Shown: positions 34,496 to 42,249 of the stretch, one piece after another
Position numbering within the stretch: position 1 is the stretch's first letter
Layout of the letters: the number at the start of each line of letters is the position of its first letter
Origin: Sphingomonadales bacterium
GTDB lineage: Bacteria; Pseudomonadota; Alphaproteobacteria; Sphingomonadales; Sphingomonadaceae
Direction: 5' to 3'
Assembly (NCBI GenBank): GCA_017309275.1
Contig: JAFKLT010000031.1
Span: 124,001 to 188,000, forward strand
Length of the DNA stretch: 64,000 nucleotides
Position numbers and translations under genes: made by a program
Notes under the pieces: model-generated
Seen by the model: only the letters and a program-made list of their open reading frames with translations
What the model was told of the DNA's origin: nothing
Databases searched by the model: none

Positions 34496-36829
34496 TCAGT
34501 TGAACTGCACGCGCAAGGTTGCCCCGACATAACGGGAGAAATCCCGCGGCAATTGCTGCGAATAGGCATTGGCGCCGCCCGCGGATGGCGTCGTTATGAT
34601 GCTATCCACATACTGCCGATCGAACAGGTTCTTGGCGAAGAAACCAATATCATAACGCCCCTCCCCAAATTTTGCGCCTATGGTCGCGTCAAATATCCCG
34701 TAAGAACGCTGAACCTGGTTGGGATTCTGCGCGAGATCAAACAGAACCCGGCTCTGCCATCGCCAATCCGCTTGGATGTAGGGTTGGATAGCGCCCTCGA
34801 GCGGGATCTCGTAACGGCCAGACATCGTATAACGCCACTTCGGCGCGTTGAGGAACGGCTTGCCATTCAAATTCTGGACCGACACGCCCTGCGCGTTTGG
34901 CGCACAGCCCTGCGCCACCGTCTGTCCCGTGAAGCAAGGGCCATTGGGCACGTTATAGAATTCGGCAGCCAGATAGGTAACGCCGCCGTTGAAGGTAAGC
35001 CCCGGCGCCGGACGCGCCGTTGCCTCCAGCTCAAAACCGTCGATCTTGACGCCGCCAACGCTCGTCAGGGCCACAAGGCCGAGCGCTGAATTATACACCT
35101 GCCCCTGATAGTTGCTGAAGCGCGTCCGAAAGCCAGTGAGGTTGAGCGTCAACCGTCGATCGAACATCTGTGTTTTCAGGCCCGCTTCCCACAATCGAGA
35201 CGTTTCGGCCGGCGCTGCGCCGGCGGCGAACTGGGCCGCTGTCAGGCCCAACGTCGCGGCGATGCCCTCGCTCTTATAGCCGGTCGAATAGCTCACATAG
35301 CTGGTGACCGTGTCGGATATCTCATAGGTAAGGCTGGCCTTACCGATAAGGGCATTGTCATGATAGCGCCGGTCGAGCGGGCCCAGCGCAGGATTGGTAA
35401 CCGGGGCATTGATGCCATTGAAAAAGCCGGGCAGCGGCCGCAGAAAACGAAGCCGCTGATCTTCTTTCAGGTATCGAAGCCCCCCCGTCAGCGTCAGCCT
35501 GTCCGCCAAGTGAAGATTGGCTTGCCCGAACACTGACTTATTGATCACATCCACAATCGAATAGCCAGCGAGCACGGCGACATCGCCCGGCACGTTGGGA
35601 ACGATCGTTCCATCGGGATTGATCGAGGACACGCCCGCAATGTTGAGGCCACGCCGGTCGAGCGGTGCATAAGTGGAACCGTCAAAATAATAGGCGCCCA
35701 GCACGAAATCGATCAAGCGCCCACGCGGCGAAGTCAGGCGTATCTCTTGCGTGGTGGTGCGGCTGCGTTCCTGCACCGCATTGCTCGTGACGAGACGGGC
35801 TTGCGTATCGTCGAGGTCGATATCGCCCCTGAATTTGAAGCGTCGGTATGCGCTGATGCTGGTCAGCGTATAGTCACCGATCGAAAGGTCGACCGTGGCG
35901 GCGAAGCCATAGTTGGTCTGTATGGCATAGGGATCGACATCATTGTTGACGTCGCGATTGTTGGGTCCGACCGCCGTCCCCGTATTCAGCGCCTTCGGAT
36001 TGTTGGTCGCCACGCGTAGAGGTAACGCGCAACAATCGGCGTCCAGATGGTAATAGTCGCCTTCCAGCAATATCTTAACGGCGTCGGTTGGCTCCAGCGC
36101 CAATTTCAACCGGCCTCCGTACGAAGACGCCCCGTTGATGTCGTCATTGTCGAAAAGATTGCGGCTGATTCCACCTTGGGTTCGGCCAAATCCGGCCACG
36201 CGCACCGCCACCTTTTCCGAGAGTGGTCCCGATACGGCGCCGTTCACGCGATACTCGTTATTCTCAGCCACCAGCGCGCCAATGTTAACCTCGACGCGAT
36301 CAAAGTTTGGCGCCTTCGTGATGATGTTTACGACGCCCGCTGAGGAATTTTTCCCGAACAATGTCCCCTGCGGGCCGCGTAGCACCTCAACGCGCTCGAT
36401 GTCGCCCAAATCGCTGAAAGCAGAGCCGGGGCGCTGCAGCACGACGCCGTCGACCACCACCGACACGCTGGGTTCGACGCCGGTCGAGAAGACGTCGGTC
36501 CCCACACCCCTGATGCGGATCGACGCGTTGCGCGTTTCGTTGCCTGCCGTGAAGGTCATGCTCGGCACAAGCCCCGTTAAATTGGCGATGCTGACGGCGT
36601 TGGTGTTGGCCAATGTCTCACCGCCGACGACAGCGACGGCGACCGGGATCTTCTGAACATTTTCGGCGCGCCGTTGCGCCGTAACGATGATGTCGCCTGC
36701 CCCCGGGTCGACCGCATCGCCGGCGCCCGACTGCGCCGATGCGTCGGCCACCTGCGCAGCCGCCGGGCATGAAGCCAGCACCGTCGCGAGCGCCATCAGC
36801 GAGCCCGAGATTTTCATCATTTTAGCCAT
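34496..36829 (-). CDS. TonB-dependent receptor (orphan, lower GC)
   Basis: The 777-residue receptor has a signal peptide (MKISGSLMALATVLASCPAAA), a TonB-box-like GDIIVTAQRR and a plug with IERVEVLRGPQGTLFGKNSS and GVVNIITKAPNFDRVEVN. The barrel ends in YVGATLRVQFN. I chose the ATG at 36829 behind GGAGGTGAGG. Base composition is lower than that of its neighbours: two 60-base lines that I counted inside the gene are 52% GC, against about 60% or more in the next receptor gene. Two operator-like sites (36855, 36911) match those at the LacI gene at 53143, so it may be a remote member of that regulon despite having no adjacent enzymes. Confidence 0.92.
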   Translation of the reverse strand: MAKMMKISGSLMALATVLASCPAAAQVADASAQSGAGDAVDPGAGDIIVTAQRRAENVQKIPVAVAVVGGETLANTNAVSIANLTGLVPSMTFTAGNETRNASIRIRGVGTDVFSTGVEPSVSVVVDGVVLQRPGSAFSDLGDIERVEVLRGPQGTLFGKNSSAGVVNIITKAPNFDRVEVNIGALVAENNEYRVNGAVSGPLSEKVAVRVAGFGRTQGGISRNLFDNDDINGASSYGGRLKLALEPTDAVKILLEGDYYHLDADCCALPLRVATNNPKALNTGTAVGPNNRDVNNDVDPYAIQTNYGFAATVDLSIGDYTLTSISAYRRFKFRGDIDLDDTQARLVTSNAVQERSRTTTQEIRLTSPRGRLIDFVLGAYYFDGSTYAPLDRRGLNIAGVSSINPDGTIVPNVPGDVAVLAGYSIVDVINKSVFGQANLHLADRLTLTGGLRYLKEDQRLRFLRPLPGFFNGINAPVTNPALGPLDRRYHDNALIGKASLTYEISDTVTSYVSYSTGYKSEGIAATLGLTAAQFAAGAAPAETSRLWEAGLKTQMFDRRLTLNLTGFRTRFSNYQGQVYNSALGLVALTSVGGVKIDGFELEATARPAPGLTFNGGVTYLAAEFYNVPNGPCFTGQTVAQGCAPNAQGVSVQNLNGKPFLNAPKWRYTMSGRYEIPLEGAIQPYIQADWRWQSRVLFDLAQNPNQVQRSYGIFDATIGAKFGEGRYDIGFFAKNLFDRQYVDSIITTPSAGGANAYSQQLPRDFSRYVGATLRVQFN

Positions 36830-36854
36830 CCTCACCTCCGCGTGGCTTGATGCC

Positions 36855-36870
36855 ACATTATCGTTAATGT
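36855..36870. promoter_or_regulatory. operator-like site A (ACATTATCGTTAATGT)
   Basis: It is a palindrome with 14 of 16 symmetric positions, centred on CG, 26 bp upstream of the orphan receptor start. It shares the CG-centred TAAT half-sites with sites at 45592, 54279 and 54401, suggesting control by the LacI protein at 53143. Confidence 0.5.
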
Positions 36871-36910
36871 TATAGACTCATAAAACGTCAGTCAATGGCG
36901 TTTAATCTAT

Positions 36911-36925
36911 GAGATAACGATAATG
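36911..36925. promoter_or_regulatory. operator-like site B (GATAACGATAATG)
   Basis: The 13-mer at 36913-36925 is identical to the reverse complement of 54279-54291 before the LacI gene. It can also be read as three tandem GATAAT-like hexamers, so a Fur site is an alternative reading. Confidence 0.45.
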
Positions 36926-37180
36926 ATATTTACCCATATTGTGTGATGATTTTTCAACCCGTGCGCGTCACCGCAGCCGAATTTCTGACGCAGGAAACAA
37001 GGGGTTCAGGGCAGAGTGAGCCCGACCCCGTCCGCATGAGGGCGGCGCGCAAAAGTCGCGTTTCCACGCAAGGAGAGATCGCGCCCGGCCGCAAGTATAC
37101 CGTGCGGTATCGACCTAAGCGGCGCGATTGATGGCCCTGAGCCGACGCTGCCTGAGACCATGGCGATAACAGCCTCCGCG

Positions 37181-38008
37181 TCAGGGGTTTTCGGTGCCGG
37201 TGTCCAGCTTCGGCATAACCCGCTCCTTCACAAGGGCAGATTCGATTGCGCAATTCTGCGGCGCGGGAGCACTCGCACGAAGCGCGGAGATCTCCGCGCG
37301 GGCAGCGGCGAGCTCATGCTGATAGTCGGGCTTTGTCGCGACCAGCGCCATCGTCGCGGAAGCCGACAGCATGCCCGCCTCGACCGCGCTTTCGTTATGG
37401 GCACCGCAGACAAATCTGCTGTCGCCATACGCCCGACCCCGCTCCAGAATCTGTTGTGCACGATCGGGCGCAATCGAGACGAGGACAAGAGCCCAGGTCC
37501 ACCCCCACGTCGTATGACCCGATGGGTAGTCGGGGGTTGGGTGGTTGGCTTTCTTGTCGAACAACCTGTCCTTGGACTGGCAGATCGGGCCGCTGTCGAT
37601 CGTGTAGGGCCTGGCGCGCTGGTAGCTTTCCTTGGCGATGCGGGTCTGATGCGCGGTATCGATGCCGGCGCGGCGCAGGACCGTGATCAGGTGCGGTGTG
37701 CGCTCGGGTGTCAATTCGACGCCGATTGCGCAGCTGAAGTTGCGCAACATGGACGGAATGTCGGTCTCCACATCGCTCGTCGCCAAGGCCCATCGCGGCG
37801 TCCCCTGGAGCGCGCGCGTTTCGCGAAAGATGACCCGGTCGGTCTCGTAGCGCGGATCGCCCGGACGCGGGGCGGGCTCCAGCACCGAGGTGACGTCGAA
37901 CTCGCCGGGCGCGAGATAGCCCTCGTAGCCCTGCTCCGACGCATGGCCGACGGCCCCGATCATCGTCAGCGCCGCCAACGCGGCCAAAACAAGCTTGCGG
38001 TCGGCCAT
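37181..38008 (-). CDS. PAP2-family acid phosphatase (class A-like) with altered motif
   Basis: The 275-residue exported protein (signal peptide MADRKLVLAALAALTMIGAVGHA) resembles class A non-specific acid phosphatases. It has the first motif K-x6-RP (KESYQRARP) and the second PSGH (YPSGHTTWGW, near residue 163). The third motif, normally SRx5Hx3D, reads SRFVCGAHNESA, with Ala in place of Asp. The three residues forming the phospho-histidine pocket (Lys, Arg, His) remain. It would release phosphate from periplasmic phosphomonoesters if active. The ATG at 38008 is 8 bp behind AAGGGAG. It is the last gene of a row with a KDG-kinase-like gene, PhoD and phospholipase C. Confidence 0.85.
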   Translation of the reverse strand: MADRKLVLAALAALTMIGAVGHASEQGYEGYLAPGEFDVTSVLEPAPRPGDPRYETDRVIFRETRALQGTPRWALATSDVETDIPSMLRNFSCAIGVELTPERTPHLITVLRRAGIDTAHQTRIAKESYQRARPYTIDSGPICQSKDRLFDKKANHPTPDYPSGHTTWGWTWALVLVSIAPDRAQQILERGRAYGDSRFVCGAHNESAVEAGMLSASATMALVATKPDYQHELAAARAEISALRASAPAPQNCAIESALVKERVMPKLDTGTENP

Positions 38009-38044
38009 CGTCAATTCTCCCTTTGGCTAAAGCGCGGCGCCGCC

Positions 38045-39052
38045 TCAGCGGCGGACGTCGACCGCGCCCTGCTGAAACATGGCAATATCGTCGCGCGAGA
38101 AGCGCGAAGCGTCGCCCGGCAGCGAGTGCTTGAGCGCGGCGAGCGCAAGACCGGTGCGCGCGGCCTCGGCAATGCCGAAACCGGATCGCAGCGCGTGCAG
38201 GACCCCGGCGGCGAAGGCATCGCCGGTGCCGATCCGGTCGACGATGGCGGAGAGGAGAACCGCGTCGGTTTCGAACTCCCCCTCGCGCGCGTCGACGCGG
38301 GCCGACAGGCGATTGGAGCCGGCGTCGACGACATGGCGCGTCGTGCAGGCCACCACCCGAAGCCTTGGAAAGGCGGCGAAGGCCGCTTGCGCCGCCTGCC
38401 GACGGCCCGCCGGATCATCGCCGGCGAAGGAGGACCCGAGCAAGAGCGAGACGTCGCGATGATTGCCGAACAGGATATCGGCGTGCCCAACCAGGTCGGT
38501 GAGGATGGCGCGCGGATCGGCGTCCCAGGCATCCCAGAGCTGCGCCCGGTAATTGCCGTCGAACGAGACGGGCACGCCGAGACGGGTTGCCGCCGTCGCG
38601 GCCGCGACCGCGGCCTCGACGCCGTCCGGGCCGAGCGCGGGGGTGATCCCGGAGAGATGCAACCTGTCGGCGCCCGCGAGGATCGCATCCCAATCCCAAG
38701 CGGACGAGGGCGCGCGGGCAAAGCTGGAATGCGCGCGATCGTACAGGATGCGGGTCGCCCTGTGGCCGGCACCAAGCGCGGCGAAATAAAGCCCCATCCT
38801 TCCGTCGCGCCGCAGGACATGGTCGACATCGACACCCGCGCCGCGAAGATGGGTGACCGCGGCGTCGCCCAGCTCGTTGTCCGGGAGCGCCGTGACGAAA
38901 CGGGTCCGGTGCCCGAGGCGCGCGAGCTGCACGGCGACGTTCGCTTCCGCACCCCCGACCCAGATATCCAGCCGGGGCGTCTGGAGCAGTTGCTCGCGGC
39001 CCGGTGACGACATTCGCAGCATCACTTCGCCGAAACTTACAAAGATACCCAT
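38045..39052 (-). CDS. kdgK: PfkB sugar kinase, probable 2-keto-3-deoxygluconate kinase
   Basis: The 335-residue protein of the PfkB/ribokinase family has the N-terminal sugar-binding motif WVGGAEANVAVQLARLG and the C-terminal signature IGTGDAFAAG with the catalytic Asp (near residue 277). The start MGIFVSFGEVMLRMSSPG and the RILYDRAHSSFA region are typical of KDG kinases, which phosphorylate 2-keto-3-deoxygluconate to KDPG in hexuronate and aldonate breakdown. It lies 36 bp upstream of the PAP2 gene. The mandelate-racemase-like and ExuT-like genes nearby support a sugar-acid role. Another ketose or aldonate kinase remains possible. Confidence 0.82.
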   Translation of the reverse strand: MGIFVSFGEVMLRMSSPGREQLLQTPRLDIWVGGAEANVAVQLARLGHRTRFVTALPDNELGDAAVTHLRGAGVDVDHVLRRDGRMGLYFAALGAGHRATRILYDRAHSSFARAPSSAWDWDAILAGADRLHLSGITPALGPDGVEAAVAAATAATRLGVPVSFDGNYRAQLWDAWDADPRAILTDLVGHADILFGNHRDVSLLLGSSFAGDDPAGRRQAAQAAFAAFPRLRVVACTTRHVVDAGSNRLSARVDAREGEFETDAVLLSAIVDRIGTGDAFAAGVLHALRSGFGIAEAARTGLALAALKHSLPGDASRFSRDDIAMFQQGAVDVRR

Positions 39053-39098
39053 TGCCCTTGCCCCGCAAGATTCGCCCGAAGGCCGCGCGCCCATTCAC

Positions 39099-39121
39099 CG
39101 CGCTCGTTTCGCGCGAGCGCG
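39099..39121 (-). terminator. hairpin between phoD-like and kdgK
   Basis: CGCGCTCG and CGAGCGCG form an 8-bp stem with a 7-nt loop in the 85-bp gap after the PhoD gene. It may reduce read-through into kdgK rather than stop it. Confidence 0.4.
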
Positions 39122-39137
39122 CGTCGGCCCGGACGGA

Positions 39138-40727
39138 TCAGAGCCTGGAAACGCCCGCGCGATGCGGCTCGACCACGAAGCGCGCCAGCGTGCTCACCAC
39201 ACCGCCGGGCTTGAAGGCCTGATCCACCACGCGCACGCTCGCCGTCCATTTTTTGGCGTCGACATCGCAGAGCAGATACCCCCTCTGGTCGTGGATCATC
39301 GACATGTGCGGATTGGTCGCCAGACGCGGATCGGGGCCGATCGGCAACCCGTTGCTGCTGTTCGAACTGATCGAGGTGGCGTGCAATTCCGACGCGACGG
39401 CCGGGCTTTCCAGATCGCCGCGCCGCGAGGGCAGATCGCCGATGAAGAACATATGGCTGTCGCCCCCGGCGATCACGACATTCTTGAGCCCGCGATCCGC
39501 GATCATCCTGACCAGACGTTCGCGCGCATCGGGATAGCCGGTCCAATTGTCATAGCCGTTCGTCGGCACCTTTTGCGCCGACCGATCGAACGGCATGACA
39601 AGCCCGCCGAGCCCCAGCACATTCCACGTCGATCCGCCCGCAAGCCCTTCACCGAGCCAGCGCTCCTGCGTTTCGCCGAGCATCGTGTCGGGATGGTCGC
39701 GCGTGTCGACGCAATTGCCGTCGCCGGGCTTTTCGCAAAGGCGGATGCTGCGATAGCTGCGCTTGTCGAGGATGTTGACGCGCATCAGCCGGCCGAAGTC
39801 GAGGCGGCGATACGCCTGGATCGCGTTACCGCGCGGGAACTGGCCGCGCCGGACGGGCATATGTTCGTACCAGGCCTGCATCGCCGCGGCGCGGCGCAGA
39901 AGAAAGACCTCCGGCGGCGTGCTGCTCGAGTCCAGATCGCCGCCCCAGTCGTTCTCGACCTCATGATCGTCGAAGGACGAGAGGAACGGCGCGGCGGCAT
40001 GCGCCGCCTTCAGGTCGGGATCGGATTTGTACAGCGCATAGCGCTGACGATAATCGTCGAGGCTGTAGATCTCGTCGCTCGTATGGCGGCGGACGACCGG
40101 CACCTTGCTTTCCGCCGAAGGTCCCGCAGCCTTCCCCTCGTAAATATAGTCGCCATAGTGATAGACAAAATCGAGGTCGGGTTGCTGGCTGATATCACGC
40201 CAGGCGGTAAACAGGCCGCGCTCATAATGCTGGCATCCCGCCACGGCGATGCGCAGCCGGTCGAGTTGGGCCCCCGCCGCCGGAGCCGTCCGCGCGGTGC
40301 CCGTATCGCTTCGGATGCCGTCGACGACGAAGCGATACCAATAGCGCCGATAGCTGGTCAGGCCCTCGACCTCGACATGGACCGAATGGGCAAGTTCGGG
40401 CCGCGCGATGGCCGTCCCGGCGCTGACGATCCGGCGAAACGCATCATCCTCCGCGACCTCCCACCCGACGGCGACGGCCTCGGCCGGCATTCCGCCATGC
40501 GCTTCGAGTGGTTTCGGCGCCAGCCGCGTCCAGAGGACGAAGCCGTCGGGCGCGGGGTCGCCCGATGCCACCCCCAGCGAGAAGGGGTCGTCGAGGAATT
40601 TCGGCGCGGCGAACGCCGGTGCGCTCGAAAGCGCGGCGAGCAATGCCCCCTGCCCCCCGGCCAGAAGCAGCGCGCGGCGATCGAGCAGATGGCCGAGAGC
40701 GGGTTTGTTGCGACCAATTATCGTCAT
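39138..40727 (-). CDS. phoD: PhoD-like alkaline phosphatase / phosphodiesterase
   Basis: The 529-residue exported enzyme has a Tat-type signal (DRRALLLAG, then a hydrophobic stretch to APAFA) and the PhoD architecture: an N-terminal Ig-like domain (SGDPAPDGFVLWTRLAP) and a metallophosphoesterase domain. Metal-site motifs are YHYGDYIYEG, SFDDHEVENDWGG and GGDSHMFFIGD. PhoD enzymes are Ca/Fe-dependent and cleave phosphomonoesters and diesters outside the cytoplasm. The ATG overlaps the TGA of the upstream phospholipase gene (ATGA). Co-expression with a phospholipase C suggests stepwise phosphate or head-group release. Confidence 0.9.
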   Translation of the reverse strand: MTIIGRNKPALGHLLDRRALLLAGGQGALLAALSSAPAFAAPKFLDDPFSLGVASGDPAPDGFVLWTRLAPKPLEAHGGMPAEAVAVGWEVAEDDAFRRIVSAGTAIARPELAHSVHVEVEGLTSYRRYWYRFVVDGIRSDTGTARTAPAAGAQLDRLRIAVAGCQHYERGLFTAWRDISQQPDLDFVYHYGDYIYEGKAAGPSAESKVPVVRRHTSDEIYSLDDYRQRYALYKSDPDLKAAHAAAPFLSSFDDHEVENDWGGDLDSSSTPPEVFLLRRAAAMQAWYEHMPVRRGQFPRGNAIQAYRRLDFGRLMRVNILDKRSYRSIRLCEKPGDGNCVDTRDHPDTMLGETQERWLGEGLAGGSTWNVLGLGGLVMPFDRSAQKVPTNGYDNWTGYPDARERLVRMIADRGLKNVVIAGGDSHMFFIGDLPSRRGDLESPAVASELHATSISSNSSNGLPIGPDPRLATNPHMSMIHDQRGYLLCDVDAKKWTASVRVVDQAFKPGGVVSTLARFVVEPHRAGVSRL

Positions 40728-42175
40728 GGGTGCCTCACCTGTTTCCTCTTGCCCTTTTCCTGCTTCGGCGCCCGCTGTTTCGCGCCGGGAACCGGCGGAT
40801 CGGGCAGCGTTGCCGCAGTGATCCTTGCCATGGCCAGCCGCTCGGCGGTGCCCGGCAGCGCGGGTATCCTGCCCGATGGCCGGTCGAATTGGAACGCGGA
40901 GGTCAGGTCGCCGAACGTCTTGCGACGCCAGTCGCTGATATTGGGCTCGCGCACCCCGGTATGTTTTTCGAGCAGTTGCAGGATCGACGTGTGATCGAAC
41001 GGCTGGCTGCAGACCCAGCCGCCCACCGTCCACGGCGAAATGATGATGCAGGGCACACGAAAGCCCGCGCCGATCGGGACGTCGCCGACGAATTCGTGCG
41101 GCGTGCCCGGCGGCGGAACGGGCGGCGGCACATGATCGAACAGGCCGTCATTCTCGTCATAGTTCAATATGAAGGCGGTCTTGGCCCACACGTCGGGGTT
41201 CGCCGCGAGCTCGTTCAGCCGCCGTGCGATGAAGTCGGCACCCGCCGCCGGCATGTTCTTTGGATGCTCGTTCGCCTCGGCCGAAGGATAGATCCACGAA
41301 ACGGCGGGCAACCGATCGTTCAGCACGTCCTGCGCGAAGCGGTCCTCATCGGTGTCGGGCATACCGCGCGTGGCGAGCGAAGATCCGGCCGGAGCGTTCC
41401 GGAATCGCTCGAAATATTTGAACATATTATGGTGGCGCTTGCCCGGCTGGCCATATTGATAAATGCGCCAGTCGATGCCCGCGGCCTCCAGCCGTTCGGG
41501 ATAGCTCGTCCAGCGAAAGCCGTTCGGCGGCGGCATGATATTGTGCGTCGCCGGCCCGCCACCCGTCGCGTCAGGATCGATCATGCCCGTCAGATAATAG
41601 AGACGGTTGGGCCAGGTCGGCCCCATGACCGAGGAATGATAGGCGTCGCAAATGGTGAACGCGTCGGCCAGCGCATAGTGGAACGGCAGGTCGTCGCGCT
41701 TGAAATAGCCCATCGTATAGGGGCCGTTTATGCCGTCGGCGGCCCGATGAGCAGGCAACCATTGGTCCATCCGGCCCCCATTCCAGGCCTGATGCTGCAC
41801 GTCCCATTCGTGACTGGTCGACGGCAGGCGCTGGGCGTTGGTCGACGTGGTGTCCAGATGGAAGGGTAGCAGATAGCCCCTGGGATTCAGGGCATCGGGT
41901 TGATGGAACACGGTCCGGCCACCAGGCAGCATCAAAGGGTCGGGGTCGCCGAAACCCCGGACGCCGGAGAGCGTGCCGAAATAATGGTCGAAGGACCGGT
42001 TCTCCTGCATCAGCAGCACGATATGCTTGATGTCGGCGAGCGAGCCCGACCGTTTCGGCTCGTGCGCCAGCAGCCTTTGCACGTTGGGCGGCATCAGCGA
42101 CGTGGCCGCGGCGAGCGCGGTCAGCCGGACCGCATTGCCGAGCAGGCGGCGCCTGGTGAAGGATGAATTCGGCAT
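40724..42175 (-). CDS. phospholipase C / acid phosphatase (phosphoesterase family, Tat-exported)
   Basis: The 483-residue protein has a Tat signal (SFTRRRLLGNAVRLTALA) and the motifs of the bacterial phospholipase C/AcpA phosphoesterase family: HIVLLMQENRSFDHYFG near the mature N-terminus, YDENDGLFDHVPPP, and FDHTSILQLLEKHTG near the end. It lacks the C-terminal DUF756 repeats of the large haemolytic PlcH/PlcN enzymes, so a general phosphodiesterase or acid phosphatase is also possible. The start at 42175 follows GGGGTAA. It lies 74 bp after the TonB receptor, with a hairpin in the gap, and is coupled to phoD. Confidence 0.88.
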   Translation of the reverse strand: MPNSSFTRRRLLGNAVRLTALAAATSLMPPNVQRLLAHEPKRSGSLADIKHIVLLMQENRSFDHYFGTLSGVRGFGDPDPLMLPGGRTVFHQPDALNPRGYLLPFHLDTTSTNAQRLPSTSHEWDVQHQAWNGGRMDQWLPAHRAADGINGPYTMGYFKRDDLPFHYALADAFTICDAYHSSVMGPTWPNRLYYLTGMIDPDATGGGPATHNIMPPPNGFRWTSYPERLEAAGIDWRIYQYGQPGKRHHNMFKYFERFRNAPAGSSLATRGMPDTDEDRFAQDVLNDRLPAVSWIYPSAEANEHPKNMPAAGADFIARRLNELAANPDVWAKTAFILNYDENDGLFDHVPPPVPPPGTPHEFVGDVPIGAGFRVPCIIISPWTVGGWVCSQPFDHTSILQLLEKHTGVREPNISDWRRKTFGDLTSAFQFDRPSGRIPALPGTAERLAMARITAATLPDPPVPGAKQRAPKQEKGKRKQVRHP

Positions 42176-42192
42176 GATTACCCCAGTTCGGC

Positions 42193-42236
42193 CGATCATG
42201 CCGCCGACGACGCGCGCGCCGCCGACGGCATGATCG
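42193..42236 (-). terminator. long hairpin between TonB receptor and phospholipase gene
   Basis: CGATCATGCCG and CGGCATGATCG form a perfect 11-bp stem with a 22-nt GC-rich loop. It begins 13 bp after the receptor gene end. It could terminate part of the transcripts or protect the receptor mRNA 3' end, giving high receptor and low enzyme expression. Confidence 0.6.
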
Positions 42237-42249
42237 CATCAGCCGTGCG

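Larger units (their letters stand above)
36830..37180. other. 351-bp region upstream of the orphan receptor
   Basis: It holds two TAACG-centred operator-like sites and an AT-rich promoter stretch (36850-36950). The right-hand 180 bp show no gene or clear signal. Confidence 0.45.

Noticed and set aside
36913-36930. Fur box reading of GATAACGATAATGATATT
   Set aside because: It fits tandem GATAAT hexamers reasonably well. However, the 13-base core recurs before the LacI gene and, in closely similar form, before the enolase operon, so I listed it as a LacI-type site with Fur as an alternative.
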